Source: an uncultured Porphyromonadaceae bacterium
GTDB lineage: Bacteria; Bacteroidota; Bacteroidia; Bacteroidales; Muribaculaceae
Reading direction: 5' to 3'
DNA: 57,659 nucleotides
NCBI GenBank assembly: GCA_947175265.1
Contig: CAMWMD010000016.1
Span: 1 to 57,659 of the forward strand
The position numbers were made by a program, and so were the translations under genes. The notes beneath the pieces are model-generated. The model made no database searches. It was not told the DNA's origin and saw nothing but the letters and a program-made list of their open reading frames with translations. Positions 25,829-33,148 of the stretch are shown piece by piece. Position 1 is the stretch's first letter; every line of letters begins with the position of its first letter.

Positions 25829-26879
25829 TTGTGTGTGAGTTTGGTTGCATATTCATCATCCCCATTGTCAGCCTCAGATTTATTTCAACGCAAGGGACGA
25901 GGCCCCCCTCCTCGGTTGTCAGCATGTCGATACCGGCCGGACCCTCATAACCCGGAGCTATTATTTGCTCAAAAGCCACCCGTTGTGCCTCAATCACCCG
26001 GTCACTCCATTGGGGGGATAACTGTTTCAACCGTTCGGATATATCATGCAACGATCGCTTTTCATTACCGAGATAACGGCCTTCGGGTGAAGTGCAGAAC
26101 ATGGATAAACCCAAAAAATCCGTTTTCCCGCCGGCAATCATCCATTCCGTAGCGAAATCACCTGTCTTCGCGTGTATCCTCTCGGCCATCACGCTCCCTT
26201 GCCTGGTGATGCATCCCCCAATCCACTCCTCCAACTTTCTCCCTTTCATTCTATGGGAGAGGATGACCCCACGTCCTGAACTGCTCCAGGGTGCTTTCAG
26301 GAAAGCCCCTCCGTTTTCAGATATGAAATCAAGCGTATCTTCGACTGAGAGGAATTCCTCTGCCGGAATAATGCCAATGTCAGGTAAAAGGTTTGCCAAA
26401 ATATTATTGAAGCCGATGGTGGTCCTTCTGTGTGAGAGGTGACGGAGATTCTCTATATCAATTTCCGATTTCAGAAGACTCCTGTCGATTCCGGTATCGA
26501 GCAGGGTGTGGAGGAGAGAATGATTCCAGCCCCACGGTGTAATCACGGCTTCCAAGCCTTTTTCCCCCCTTTCCTTTATCAGCGCGGCGGCTTCCCCCAA
26601 CTCAATTATCGAGACTCCTCTTTCTTCCAAAGCCCTGATAGATTCAGATACTTCAGGAGGCATGCCGGAAATGTCGTCAAGCAGGAGGATTGCATCACCC
26701 GGCGAGGCGAGGATACCCATATCGAGAAATTTCCGCCGCCTCATATCCTTAATCTTTGCCGGAGGGTTATACCGGGTTCGCCCGGCCGCCAATGCGTAGT
26801 CGGTCTCCGGGTTGAAGATGAGAATCCGGTAGCGCCCCTCAATGTGAGGGAAGATGCTTGCACAAGTGGGTGGCAACAT
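25821..26879 (-). CDS. Uncharacterised ATP-grasp domain protein
   Basis: A 352-residue protein of no assigned function. Sequence from about residue 190 looks like an ATP-grasp ligase: FLKAPWSSSGRGV resembles the ATP-binding lysine and glycine loop, and the magnesium-binding end is VEINLRLTMG near residue 333. The N-terminal part (LIFNPETDYALAAGR) is not a family I recognise. ATP-grasp enzymes join a carboxylate to an amine or thiol through an acyl phosphate. It is the first gene of an operon with DUF2520-KdsC and maf. No signal peptide is seen, so it is likely cytoplasmic. The substrate is unknown. Confidence 0.7.
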   Translation of the reverse strand: MLPPTCASIFPHIEGRYRILIFNPETDYALAAGRTRYNPPAKIKDMRRRKFLDMGILASPGDAILLLDDISGMPPEVSESIRALEERGVSIIELGEAAALIKERGEKGLEAVITPWGWNHSLLHTLLDTGIDRSLLKSEIDIENLRHLSHRRTTIGFNNILANLLPDIGIIPAEEFLSVEDTLDFISENGGAFLKAPWSSSGRGVILSHRMKGRKLEEWIGGCITRQGSVMAERIHAKTGDFATEWMIAGGKTDFLGLSMFCTSPEGRYLGNEKRSLHDISERLKQLSPQWSDRVIEAQRVAFEQIIAPGYEGPAGIDMLTTEEGGLVPCVEINLRLTMGMMNMQPNSHTNG

Positions 26880-26941
26880 TGATAAACTTGCTTTCTATAA
26901 AGAAGGGTAAGTTAAAAGGAGGAGGGGTAAGTTAAAATCAG

Positions 26942-26966
26942 AAAAGCCGGAAGAAATCCGGCTTTT
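26942..26966 (-). terminator. Terminator of the bamD-rpoZ operon
   Basis: On the minus strand AAAAGCCGGA pairs with TCCGGCTTTT around a five-base loop, 32 bases past the rpoZ stop, followed by more T residues. Confidence 0.8.
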
Positions 26967-26997
26967 AGATGTGTTTGTCAGCAAAGGGGGAGGAGTA

Positions 26998-27333
26998 TCA
27001 GTCGTCGAGACGGTCTCTTTCCTTTGCAGGATTGGCAAAATAAAGTTTATGCTCGATATATTCCTGGGTGGCTATCAGGGTGGGCTTGGGGAGTTTCTCG
27101 TAGAAACGGGAAATCTCGATTTGCTCACGGTTTTCAGACACCTCTTCAAGGTTGTCGGTAGAAGCGAATTCCTGAAGTTTCTTCTCCAGTTCCTTCTTCA
27201 TCTCCACAGCAATCTGGTTGGCACGTTTGCCAATAATGCAAACGGTTTCATAGACATTACCGGTCTGCTCGGCCATCGCGATCATATCGCGGGTCACTGT
27301 ATTGAGCGGAGCGTTTGTTTTTTTATAATCCAT
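26998..27333 (-). CDS. rpoZ: RNA polymerase omega subunit (Bacteroidetes type)
   Basis: A 111-residue protein matching the Bacteroidetes omega/Rpb6-like family. It starts with a conserved region (NAPLNTVTRDM), has the GNVYETVCIIGKRANQIAVE helix stretch equivalent to the core that clamps the beta-prime tail, and ends with a lineage-typical charged extension. Omega aids assembly of RNA polymerase. The gene is 31 bases downstream of bamD on the same strand, an arrangement that I recall as common in Bacteroidales. Confidence 0.88.
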   Translation of the reverse strand: MDYKKTNAPLNTVTRDMIAMAEQTGNVYETVCIIGKRANQIAVEMKKELEKKLQEFASTDNLEEVSENREQIEISRFYEKLPKPTLIATQEYIEHKLYFANPAKERDRLDD

Positions 27334-27364
27334 AACGGTGAATTATATATTTAAAGATAAACGA

Positions 27365-28165
27365 TTATTCTTGAACGTGTTTGCGGGCGATTTCATAGAT
27401 ATTGTCGGCCTCTTTCCTGTTTTTTGAGTCAGGATATGCGTTGGTGAAGGAATAGTATTCATCAATCACGTCGCGATACCTGTCTGCCTGTTTCTCCTGG
27501 ACGCTGAGCCTTGCTTCCTGATAACGCGCCTTAAGGATAAGGAGTTCGAAATTCTCCCTATATTTTGAATATGGATAATTCTTGAGAGCGTTTTGGGCGG
27601 TGATTATTGCGGATTCGTAGTTGTTGCCCATGAAGTTGCCGAGATTGTAATAGAGTTGGGCGTTCTGCAACTCCTTGAGGGTAAGTTTATCCTGCATCTC
27701 GAAGATAGCGTTCTGGGCAATCGATACCTTGTCGCTGTTGGGGAAGTATTCCAGGAAGCCCTGAAGTTCCTCAATGGCCTTTATCGTCTGCGACTGGTCA
27801 AGCTGCGGGTCGGGGGAGTCGAGATAGTTGCCGTAGCCGGCATAGAATCTTGCGAGTTCAGCATATTTTCCACGAGGATACCTTGAATAGTAAGTCTTGA
27901 GGTAAACGCCGGAGTTGACATAGTCCTTATCTTCGAAATACGACATTCCGAGGAGATAGAGGGCCTCTTCCCCTTTCGGGCCGCCACGCAAGGGCGTATA
28001 GATAGTCTCAAGCACGGTTGATGCCTGATTGAATTTTCGGGCTTCGAACGCCCGCTTCGCAAAGTCGAATTTATAATCGGCGTCTTTGCTTTTCAATACC
28101 TTATTGTATTCCCCGCAAGATGCGAAAAGAAGGAGAAACGGTAATATATATATGAATCTACGCAT
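27365..28165 (-). CDS. bamD: Outer-membrane assembly lipoprotein BamD
   Basis: BamD is the essential lipoprotein partner of BamA in beta-barrel insertion. The 266-residue product begins with a lipoprotein signal peptide ending in LLFASC (acylated C17), then has five TPR-like repeats covering the rest of the chain (for example ALYLLGMSYFEDKDYVNSGVYLKTY). The open frame extends more than 280 codons further upstream through the divergent PASTA gene; this extension is a frame shadow, and the ATG at 28165 with its promoter is the real start. rpoZ follows as the second gene of the operon. Confidence 0.93.
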   Translation of the reverse strand: MRRFIYILPFLLLFASCGEYNKVLKSKDADYKFDFAKRAFEARKFNQASTVLETIYTPLRGGPKGEEALYLLGMSYFEDKDYVNSGVYLKTYYSRYPRGKYAELARFYAGYGNYLDSPDPQLDQSQTIKAIEELQGFLEYFPNSDKVSIAQNAIFEMQDKLTLKELQNAQLYYNLGNFMGNNYESAIITAQNALKNYPYSKYRENFELLILKARYQEARLSVQEKQADRYRDVIDEYYSFTNAYPDSKNRKEADNIYEIARKHVQE

Positions 28166-28185
28166 TAATTTTACGCTTTGAACCG

Positions 28186-28193
28186 CAAAGTTA
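28186..28193 (-). promoter_or_regulatory. -7 element for bamD-rpoZ
   Basis: TAACTTTG on the minus strand, 20 bases before the bamD ATG. I see no clear -33 element at the correct spacing. Confidence 0.55.
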
Positions 28194-28240
28194 ATAAAAT
28201 ATTTTTGAACTGAGAAATGGTTAAATATGATTTTTTTGAC

Positions 28241-28248
28241 TAACTTTG
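28241..28248 (+). promoter_or_regulatory. -7 element for the PASTA protein-rluD operon
   Basis: TAACTTTG on the plus strand, 31 bases before the ATG at 28280, back to back with the bamD promoter. Confidence 0.55.
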
Positions 28249-28279
28249 CTTCTTGAAAATAAATTTTAAGAATTTTTTG

Positions 28280-29017
28280 ATGTTCACGAAGAGAAAACCG
28301 GCCTCCGGAGGGGATGCTTTCCTTGGGAAACATCCTGTTCTTGCTAATATTATCGTGATTGTCCTGGTGGCATTCCTCGGGATATGGATTGTCTACCTGG
28401 CTTTGCAGATCTTTACCAAGCACGGCACGACCGACATCGTGCCCAAGGTCGAGAACATGTCTTATACCCAGGCGATAAACGTGCTTCACGAGAACGGTTT
28501 CCGTGTCGATATACGAGATTCCATCTATAAGGAAGATATGAAGCCCGGTTTCGTCATCGAGCAGTTCCCGAAGGCGGGTGCCACCGTGAAGCCCGGGCGC
28601 AAGATATTCCTCTACATAAACGCTGTCCACGCAAAGGAGGTGGTGATCGACAACGACCGTCACGCGGCGGAGGATGCGCTCAAGGGTTATCCCCCCCGTC
28701 TCGGTATGGCACGTCTGCAGGAACTCGGATTCAAGAATATCCGCGTGGTGAGGGTGCTTGGCGACAGCGACCGCATCCTGAGGGTGATAGCCAATGGGAA
28801 AGTCGTGAAGAAGACCCAGAAAGTGCCTCTGAATGCAAGATTGGTCGTCGAGGTGCAGGACGGACGCCTCTCCGCACTCCGCGACTCCCTGCAATATGAG
28901 GAAATGAAGGTTTATAATGAGGAGACACCCGTGGAGGAACCCGAGGCTCAGCCTCTGGAACCTGAGGAAGAGGATCAGACTCCCCAGGAGGATCCCGAAC
29001 CGGTATTTGTACAATGA
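28280..29017 (+). CDS. PASTA domain membrane protein
   Basis: A 245-residue protein from the ATG at 28280; the frame can be opened nine codons earlier at a TTG, but that lies just beyond the promoter and is less likely. A single membrane segment (about residues 23-43) follows a short cytoplasmic N-terminus, and two PASTA repeats are exported (IVPKVENMSYTQAINVL onwards, then a second one from about residue 125). The C-terminal 35 residues are rich in Glu and Pro. There is no kinase domain, unlike PASTA Ser/Thr kinases. It overlaps rluD by four bases (ATGA), a conserved Bacteroidetes pair. Confidence 0.88.
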   Translation: MFTKRKPASGGDAFLGKHPVLANIIVIVLVAFLGIWIVYLALQIFTKHGTTDIVPKVENMSYTQAINVLHENGFRVDIRDSIYKEDMKPGFVIEQFPKAGATVKPGRKIFLYINAVHAKEVVIDNDRHAAEDALKGYPPRLGMARLQELGFKNIRVVRVLGDSDRILRVIANGKVVKKTQKVPLNARLVVEVQDGRLSALRDSLQYEEMKVYNEETPVEEPEAQPLEPEEEDQTPQEDPEPVFVQ

Positions 29018-30102
29018 CAGAAGATTTCAATCTCCCTGACGAGGAGGAGTTGACCCCGGGAGGGGAAACTATCGACGAACCCTCATATATTGCCCCCGAC
29101 GGGAGGGAAATGTATGAGCATTTCCGTTTCGTGGCCGACAAGGGGCAGCAGATGATACGTGTCGACAAATTCCTTGTCGACAGGATGGAGAAGACCTCAC
29201 GTAACCGCATACAGCAGGCTGCCGACGCGGATTGCGTAATCGTGAACGGGCGACCCGTCAAATCAAGTTACAAGGTGAAGCCAAACGATGTGGTGAGCAT
29301 CGTGATGGACCGCCCGCGATATGAACTCGAGATTATTCCTGAGGATATACCCCTCGACATTGTATATGAGGATGCCGACCTGCTCGTGGTGAACAAGCCG
29401 GCGGGGCTTGTCGTGCATCCGGGGCACGGGAATTATTCGGGTACACTTGTCAACGCCCTCGCATGGCATTTCAAGGATAATCCGGATTACGACGTCAGCG
29501 ACCCGAGGCTCGGACTTGTACATAGAATCGATAAGGATACCTCCGGACTCCTCGTAGTGGCGAAGACTCCGGAGGCGAAGACGCATCTCGGAGCGCAGTT
29601 CTTCAACAAGACCACCCGCAGGGAATATGTGGCGGTTGTTTGGGGCGACTTCCCCGAGAAGGAAGGTACGATAACGGGGAATATCGCACGTAATCCCAAA
29701 AATAAACTTCAGATGGCCGTGATGGAGGACCCGGAGGTAGGGAAACATGCCGTCACGCATTACAGGGTGATTGAAAGTTTCGGCTATGTCTCTGTCGTGA
29801 AGTGCGTGCTCGAGACGGGTCGCACCCATCAGATTAGGGTACACATGCTCTATAAGGGTCATCCCCTCTTCAACGACGCCCGTTACGGTGGTGACAGGAT
29901 ATTGAAGGGCACAACGTTCCAGAAATACCGTCTGTTTGTGGAGAACTGTTTCGCCGTGTGTCCGCGTCAGGCGTTGCATGCCAGGACGTTGGGTTTCGTG
30001 CATCCTCGCACGGGGGAAGAGATGGACTTCGAGGTGCCTGTGCCGGAAGATATGACGACGCTTATAGAGAAGTGGCGAAATTATCGGAAAACGGAGGCGT
30101 AA
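29014..30102 (+). CDS. rluD: 23S rRNA pseudouridine synthase RluD family
   Basis: A 362-residue RluA/RluD-type pseudouridine synthase. An S4 RNA-binding domain lies at about residues 45-110 (RVDKFLVDRMEKTSRNRIQQ), followed by the catalytic domain with HRIDKDTSGLLVVAK, which holds the catalytic aspartate, and a TGRTHQIRVHM motif. RluD modifies U1911, U1915 and U1917 in helix 69 of 23S rRNA. The gene starts within the stop of the PASTA gene, so the two are translationally coupled. Confidence 0.92.
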   Translation: MTEDFNLPDEEELTPGGETIDEPSYIAPDGREMYEHFRFVADKGQQMIRVDKFLVDRMEKTSRNRIQQAADADCVIVNGRPVKSSYKVKPNDVVSIVMDRPRYELEIIPEDIPLDIVYEDADLLVVNKPAGLVVHPGHGNYSGTLVNALAWHFKDNPDYDVSDPRLGLVHRIDKDTSGLLVVAKTPEAKTHLGAQFFNKTTRREYVAVVWGDFPEKEGTITGNIARNPKNKLQMAVMEDPEVGKHAVTHYRVIESFGYVSVVKCVLETGRTHQIRVHMLYKGHPLFNDARYGGDRILKGTTFQKYRLFVENCFAVCPRQALHARTLGFVHPRTGEEMDFEVPVPEDMTTLIEKWRNYRKTEA

Positions 30103-30158
30103 ACACCTTTTTTATAATTTTATTCTCCCGATTGTTTTTATTTTAGAGTGTTATACAT

Positions 30159-30166
30159 TAACTTTG
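30159..30166 (+). promoter_or_regulatory. -7 element upstream of the acyltransferase gene
   Basis: TAACTTTG fits the -7 consensus and lies 70 bases before the ATG at 30237. Confidence 0.5.
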
Positions 30167-30236
30167 CAAAAGGCTTGCAAAGGCTGCCCGATATCCCCTC
30201 CGGGGATTGCCGGGAAATACTAAAAAATGAAAAGAA

Positions 30237-31412
30237 ATGTCGCAGACAGAATATAATTTCAGTGATATAGCCCCATACGATGATTCCGAATTCCATTCGA
30301 AAATGGAGCAACTCGTGAAGGAGCCCGGATTCCTTCATGCCGTCAACTATACGATGCCTCCCTCGGATGTGCCCGCTCTTATTGAGGACCTGTTGAAGAT
30401 CAACACTAAGGATGATTTCCAGAAGCAGGTGATGTTCCCGTTTCTGGAGATGCTTGCGAAGACCACAACATCGGGCATCACTCTCGGAGGAGTCAAGTAT
30501 CTGAACCCCTCGATCAGTTACACATATATCACAAATCACAGGGATATTGTGCTTGATGCCTCTTTCCTGAACCTCGCGTTTCTCCGGAAAGGATTCCCGA
30601 CCTCGGAGGTGGCCATTGGTAATAATCTTCTTATATTCGACTGGATAAACGACCTTGTAAGACTGAACAAGAGTTTTATCGTAAAGCGTAACACCGGTCT
30701 GCGTGAGGGTCTGGAGGCTGCGAAAAAACTTTCGGCCTACATCCACTATTGCATACTTGAGAAAAACGAGTCCGTCTGGATTGCACAGAGGGAAGGCAGG
30801 GCAAAAGACAGCAGCGACCATACTCAGGAGGCGCTCATAAAGATGCTCGGTATTGCCGGACAGGGGCAATTTATGGATCGTCTCAAGGAGATTAACCTTA
30901 TGCCGGTGTCGATATCCTACGAGTTTGACCCGAACGATTATCTGAAGGTGAGGGAATTCCTAATGAAGAGGAGGGATCCTGATTTCAAGAAGTCGCAGCG
31001 CGATGATCTTTTCTCAATGGAGACCGGGCTCCTCCAGTTCAAGGGTAAGGTGCATTTCCAACTCACCCCCCGCATAAACGCGAAAATAGAGCAGATAGGC
31101 GATTTCAAGGACAACAATCAGGCTGCGAAACATATAGGCTGCCTCATAGACCAGGCTATACACCGCAGTTACGAGATTTTTGAAATCAATTATATAGCAT
31201 ACGACCTTCTCCATTCCACCAATAGGTTTTCAAGGAAATACACGGAGGAGAAAAAGGAGGAGATAACGGGCTACTTCAACCGTCAGTTGGATAAAGTCGA
31301 CTTGCCGGACATTACGCCGGAGGAGAGGGAGTTCATGTGGACTATGATTCTCACGATGTATGCGAATCCTCTACGCAACAAACTCCGGGCTCTCTTGGGC
31401 GGGATTGAGTGA
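30237..31412 (+). CDS. Glycerolipid acyltransferase-family protein (PlsC-like)
   Basis: A 391-residue protein with a PlsC-type acyltransferase core. ITNHRDIVLD near residue 97 stands for motif I, but histidine and the last aspartate are six apart rather than the classical five; a second aspartate is at H+2. Later come the FPTSEVAIGNNL segment and AQREGRAKDS, equivalent to the substrate-binding EGxR motif. Family members move acyl chains onto lysophosphatidate or related acceptors such as aminolipids. The C-terminal third is helical and not recognised. The gene is followed after 40 bases by the metallophosphoesterase. Confidence 0.8.
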   Translation: MSQTEYNFSDIAPYDDSEFHSKMEQLVKEPGFLHAVNYTMPPSDVPALIEDLLKINTKDDFQKQVMFPFLEMLAKTTTSGITLGGVKYLNPSISYTYITNHRDIVLDASFLNLAFLRKGFPTSEVAIGNNLLIFDWINDLVRLNKSFIVKRNTGLREGLEAAKKLSAYIHYCILEKNESVWIAQREGRAKDSSDHTQEALIKMLGIAGQGQFMDRLKEINLMPVSISYEFDPNDYLKVREFLMKRRDPDFKKSQRDDLFSMETGLLQFKGKVHFQLTPRINAKIEQIGDFKDNNQAAKHIGCLIDQAIHRSYEIFEINYIAYDLLHSTNRFSRKYTEEKKEEITGYFNRQLDKVDLPDITPEEREFMWTMILTMYANPLRNKLRALLGGIE

Positions 31413-31452
31413 TAGATAGGCTGACAAGACAATTCTTAAAAATCTATACCGT

Positions 31453-32688
31453 ATGCGAATACCGTTGGTTATGTTGATTCCCCTTTTGGTCCTCACAGTC
31501 CTGATAGACCTTTATCTCTGGTCGGATGTGAAGAGAGCCACAAAGAGGAGGGGAGGGAAGATTGTTTTCTGGATAAGCACTGCCGTTTGCTGGATTTTCC
31601 TAATCGTGACTCTGTCTCTGCCGCGCAGGGAGGAGGGTTCCGACCTGTTGCCGGTAATGTGGATGCTTTATGTGTTCCTCTCCGTGTATCTTGCGAAACT
31701 CGGTTATATCGTATGCTCCCTGATAGGGAGGTTGCTTTCGCTCATCACGCATAAACATAGGGGTTACCGGTGGGCGAGAGTGGTCGGAATATTCGTCGGG
31801 ATACTCTTCCTCGCAGTTATGTGGGAGGGTGTGTTCTTTTCAAGGTATAATATTGTGGTGAATAGGGTGGAGGTGGATTCCCCCTCAATTCCGCTACCTT
31901 TCAACGGCTATAGAATCGCGCAGATAAGCGACCTCCATGTCGGCACGTGGGGAAATGACACCACTTTTGTGGCTGCACTCGTGGATTCAGTAAATTCACT
32001 TAAACCTGACCTCATTGTCTTTACCGGTGATATCGTGAACCGTGAGACGAAGGAGATAGAGCCGTTCCTTCATACACTGTCGCGCCTGAAAGCGTCGGAC
32101 GGTGTGCTCTCTATACTTGGCAACCATGATTACGGCGATTATATGGACTGGAAGCAACCGTCAGCACGGGAGGAGAACAACCGTATGCTGGCCGTCCGTC
32201 AGGAATCTATAGGTTGGGATCTGCTGAATAATGAGAGGAGATTCATGAAAAGGGGTAACGACAGTATCATGGTTATTGGTGTGGAGAATATAGGTGACCC
32301 TCCGTTCCCTTCGTACGGGGATTTGGAGAAGGCGTTGCCCTCGTCGCCCGATTCGGTATATAATCAGAACGACAGGCATTTTAAGGTGCTTCTCTCCCAT
32401 AATCCTGCTCATTGGGATGATTACGTGTCGCATAAGACTAATATCCAACTGACTCTTGCCGGTCATACCCATGCCATGCAGATGATGCTGAAGATTGGAA
32501 ATTGGGAATGGTCGCCGGCTGTGTTCCGCTATCCCCTATGGGGCGGGATGTATGAACGTCTTAATGACAGGGGGATTGAGACTAAGATGTACGTCAACAT
32601 AGGTGCCGGTGAGGTTGGTATGCCTTCGCGCCTCTTGTCGGCGTATCCTGAAATCACCCTTTTCACTCTTCAACACGTCCGTCAATGA
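31453..32688 (+). CDS. Membrane-anchored metallophosphoesterase (YkuE-like)
   Basis: A 411-residue protein with four hydrophobic segments in the first 130 residues (about 3-23, 33-55, 62-83 and 110-130), then a calcineurin-like phosphoesterase domain. Metal-binding motifs are complete: QISDLHVG, FTGDIVNR, LGNHDYGDY, LSHNPAHWDD and LAGHTHAMQM. The order matches the YkuE/UDP-diacylglucosamine pyrophosphatase-like group, which acts on lipid or nucleotide diphosphates at the membrane. The substrate is unknown. The stop overlaps the start of the short folK gene by four bases. Confidence 0.88.
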   Translation: MRIPLVMLIPLLVLTVLIDLYLWSDVKRATKRRGGKIVFWISTAVCWIFLIVTLSLPRREEGSDLLPVMWMLYVFLSVYLAKLGYIVCSLIGRLLSLITHKHRGYRWARVVGIFVGILFLAVMWEGVFFSRYNIVVNRVEVDSPSIPLPFNGYRIAQISDLHVGTWGNDTTFVAALVDSVNSLKPDLIVFTGDIVNRETKEIEPFLHTLSRLKASDGVLSILGNHDYGDYMDWKQPSAREENNRMLAVRQESIGWDLLNNERRFMKRGNDSIMVIGVENIGDPPFPSYGDLEKALPSSPDSVYNQNDRHFKVLLSHNPAHWDDYVSHKTNIQLTLAGHTHAMQMMLKIGNWEWSPAVFRYPLWGGMYERLNDRGIETKMYVNIGAGEVGMPSRLLSAYPEITLFTLQHVRQ

Positions 32689-33083
32689 TTATGGATGGGA
32701 AAACTTGCAAGGTTGTGCTGAGCCTCGGTTCGAATTATGGAGACCGGGAGAGGTCGGTGGGAAAGGCCCGCGACTGGTTGCTTTCGGTTTTGGAGGAAAC
32801 GGAGAGTTCCGGGATTTATGAGACTCCACCTGTCGGCAATTCGGGGAGCACCAACTATATTAATTGTGTCATAGCGGGAATCTTCCCGGACGATTACCAC
32901 ATCCTTGAGAAGTTGTGCAAGGATTACGAGCGGAATAACGGACGCGATGAAGAGTCGCGACGATTGAAGCAGGTGCCAATTGACATAGACATCGTAATGA
33001 GTGACGGTGAGATATTGAGGCCGAAAGATTTCGCGGCATCATTCTTTCAAATAGGCTACAAAGGTTTGTCAGATACAATCTGA
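32685..33083 (+). CDS. Short, divergent HPPK (FolK)-like protein
   Basis: A 132-residue protein similar to 6-hydroxymethyl-dihydropterin pyrophosphokinase. It has the N-terminal VVLSLGSNYGDR motif, IYETPPVG, NYINCVIAG and PIDIDIVMSDGEIL. Typical HPPK has about 160 residues. Here the catalytic-loop arginine before the DxD motif (PRTLDLD in most members) is replaced by QVPIDID, and the C-terminal HP...R.F stretch is absent. Activity is therefore doubtful; it may be a paralogue with another role. It starts within the stop of the phosphoesterase gene (ATGA), and its own stop codon lies inside the terminator hairpin. Confidence 0.75.
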   Translation: MIMDGKTCKVVLSLGSNYGDRERSVGKARDWLLSVLEETESSGIYETPPVGNSGSTNYINCVIAGIFPDDYHILEKLCKDYERNNGRDEESRRLKQVPIDIDIVMSDGEILRPKDFAASFFQIGYKGLSDTI

Positions 33084-33100
33084 CAAACCTTTTCTCTTTT
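33060..33100 (+). terminator. Terminator overlapping the end of the folK-like gene
   Basis: A perfect 15-base-pair stem (AAAGGTTTGTCAGAT and its complement) with an ACA loop and a T-rich tail. The last codons and the TGA stop (33081-33083) are part of the stem. Confidence 0.85.
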
Positions 33101-33148
33101 TCTCAATTCTGTGTATGTCGCGCTCCGTGTAGGAGAGGGAGAGGGGAA

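Noticed and set aside
28166..29014. N-terminal extension of bamD to 549 residues
   Set aside because: It is antisense to the PASTA gene and lies upstream of the bamD promoter and signal peptide; a frame shadow.
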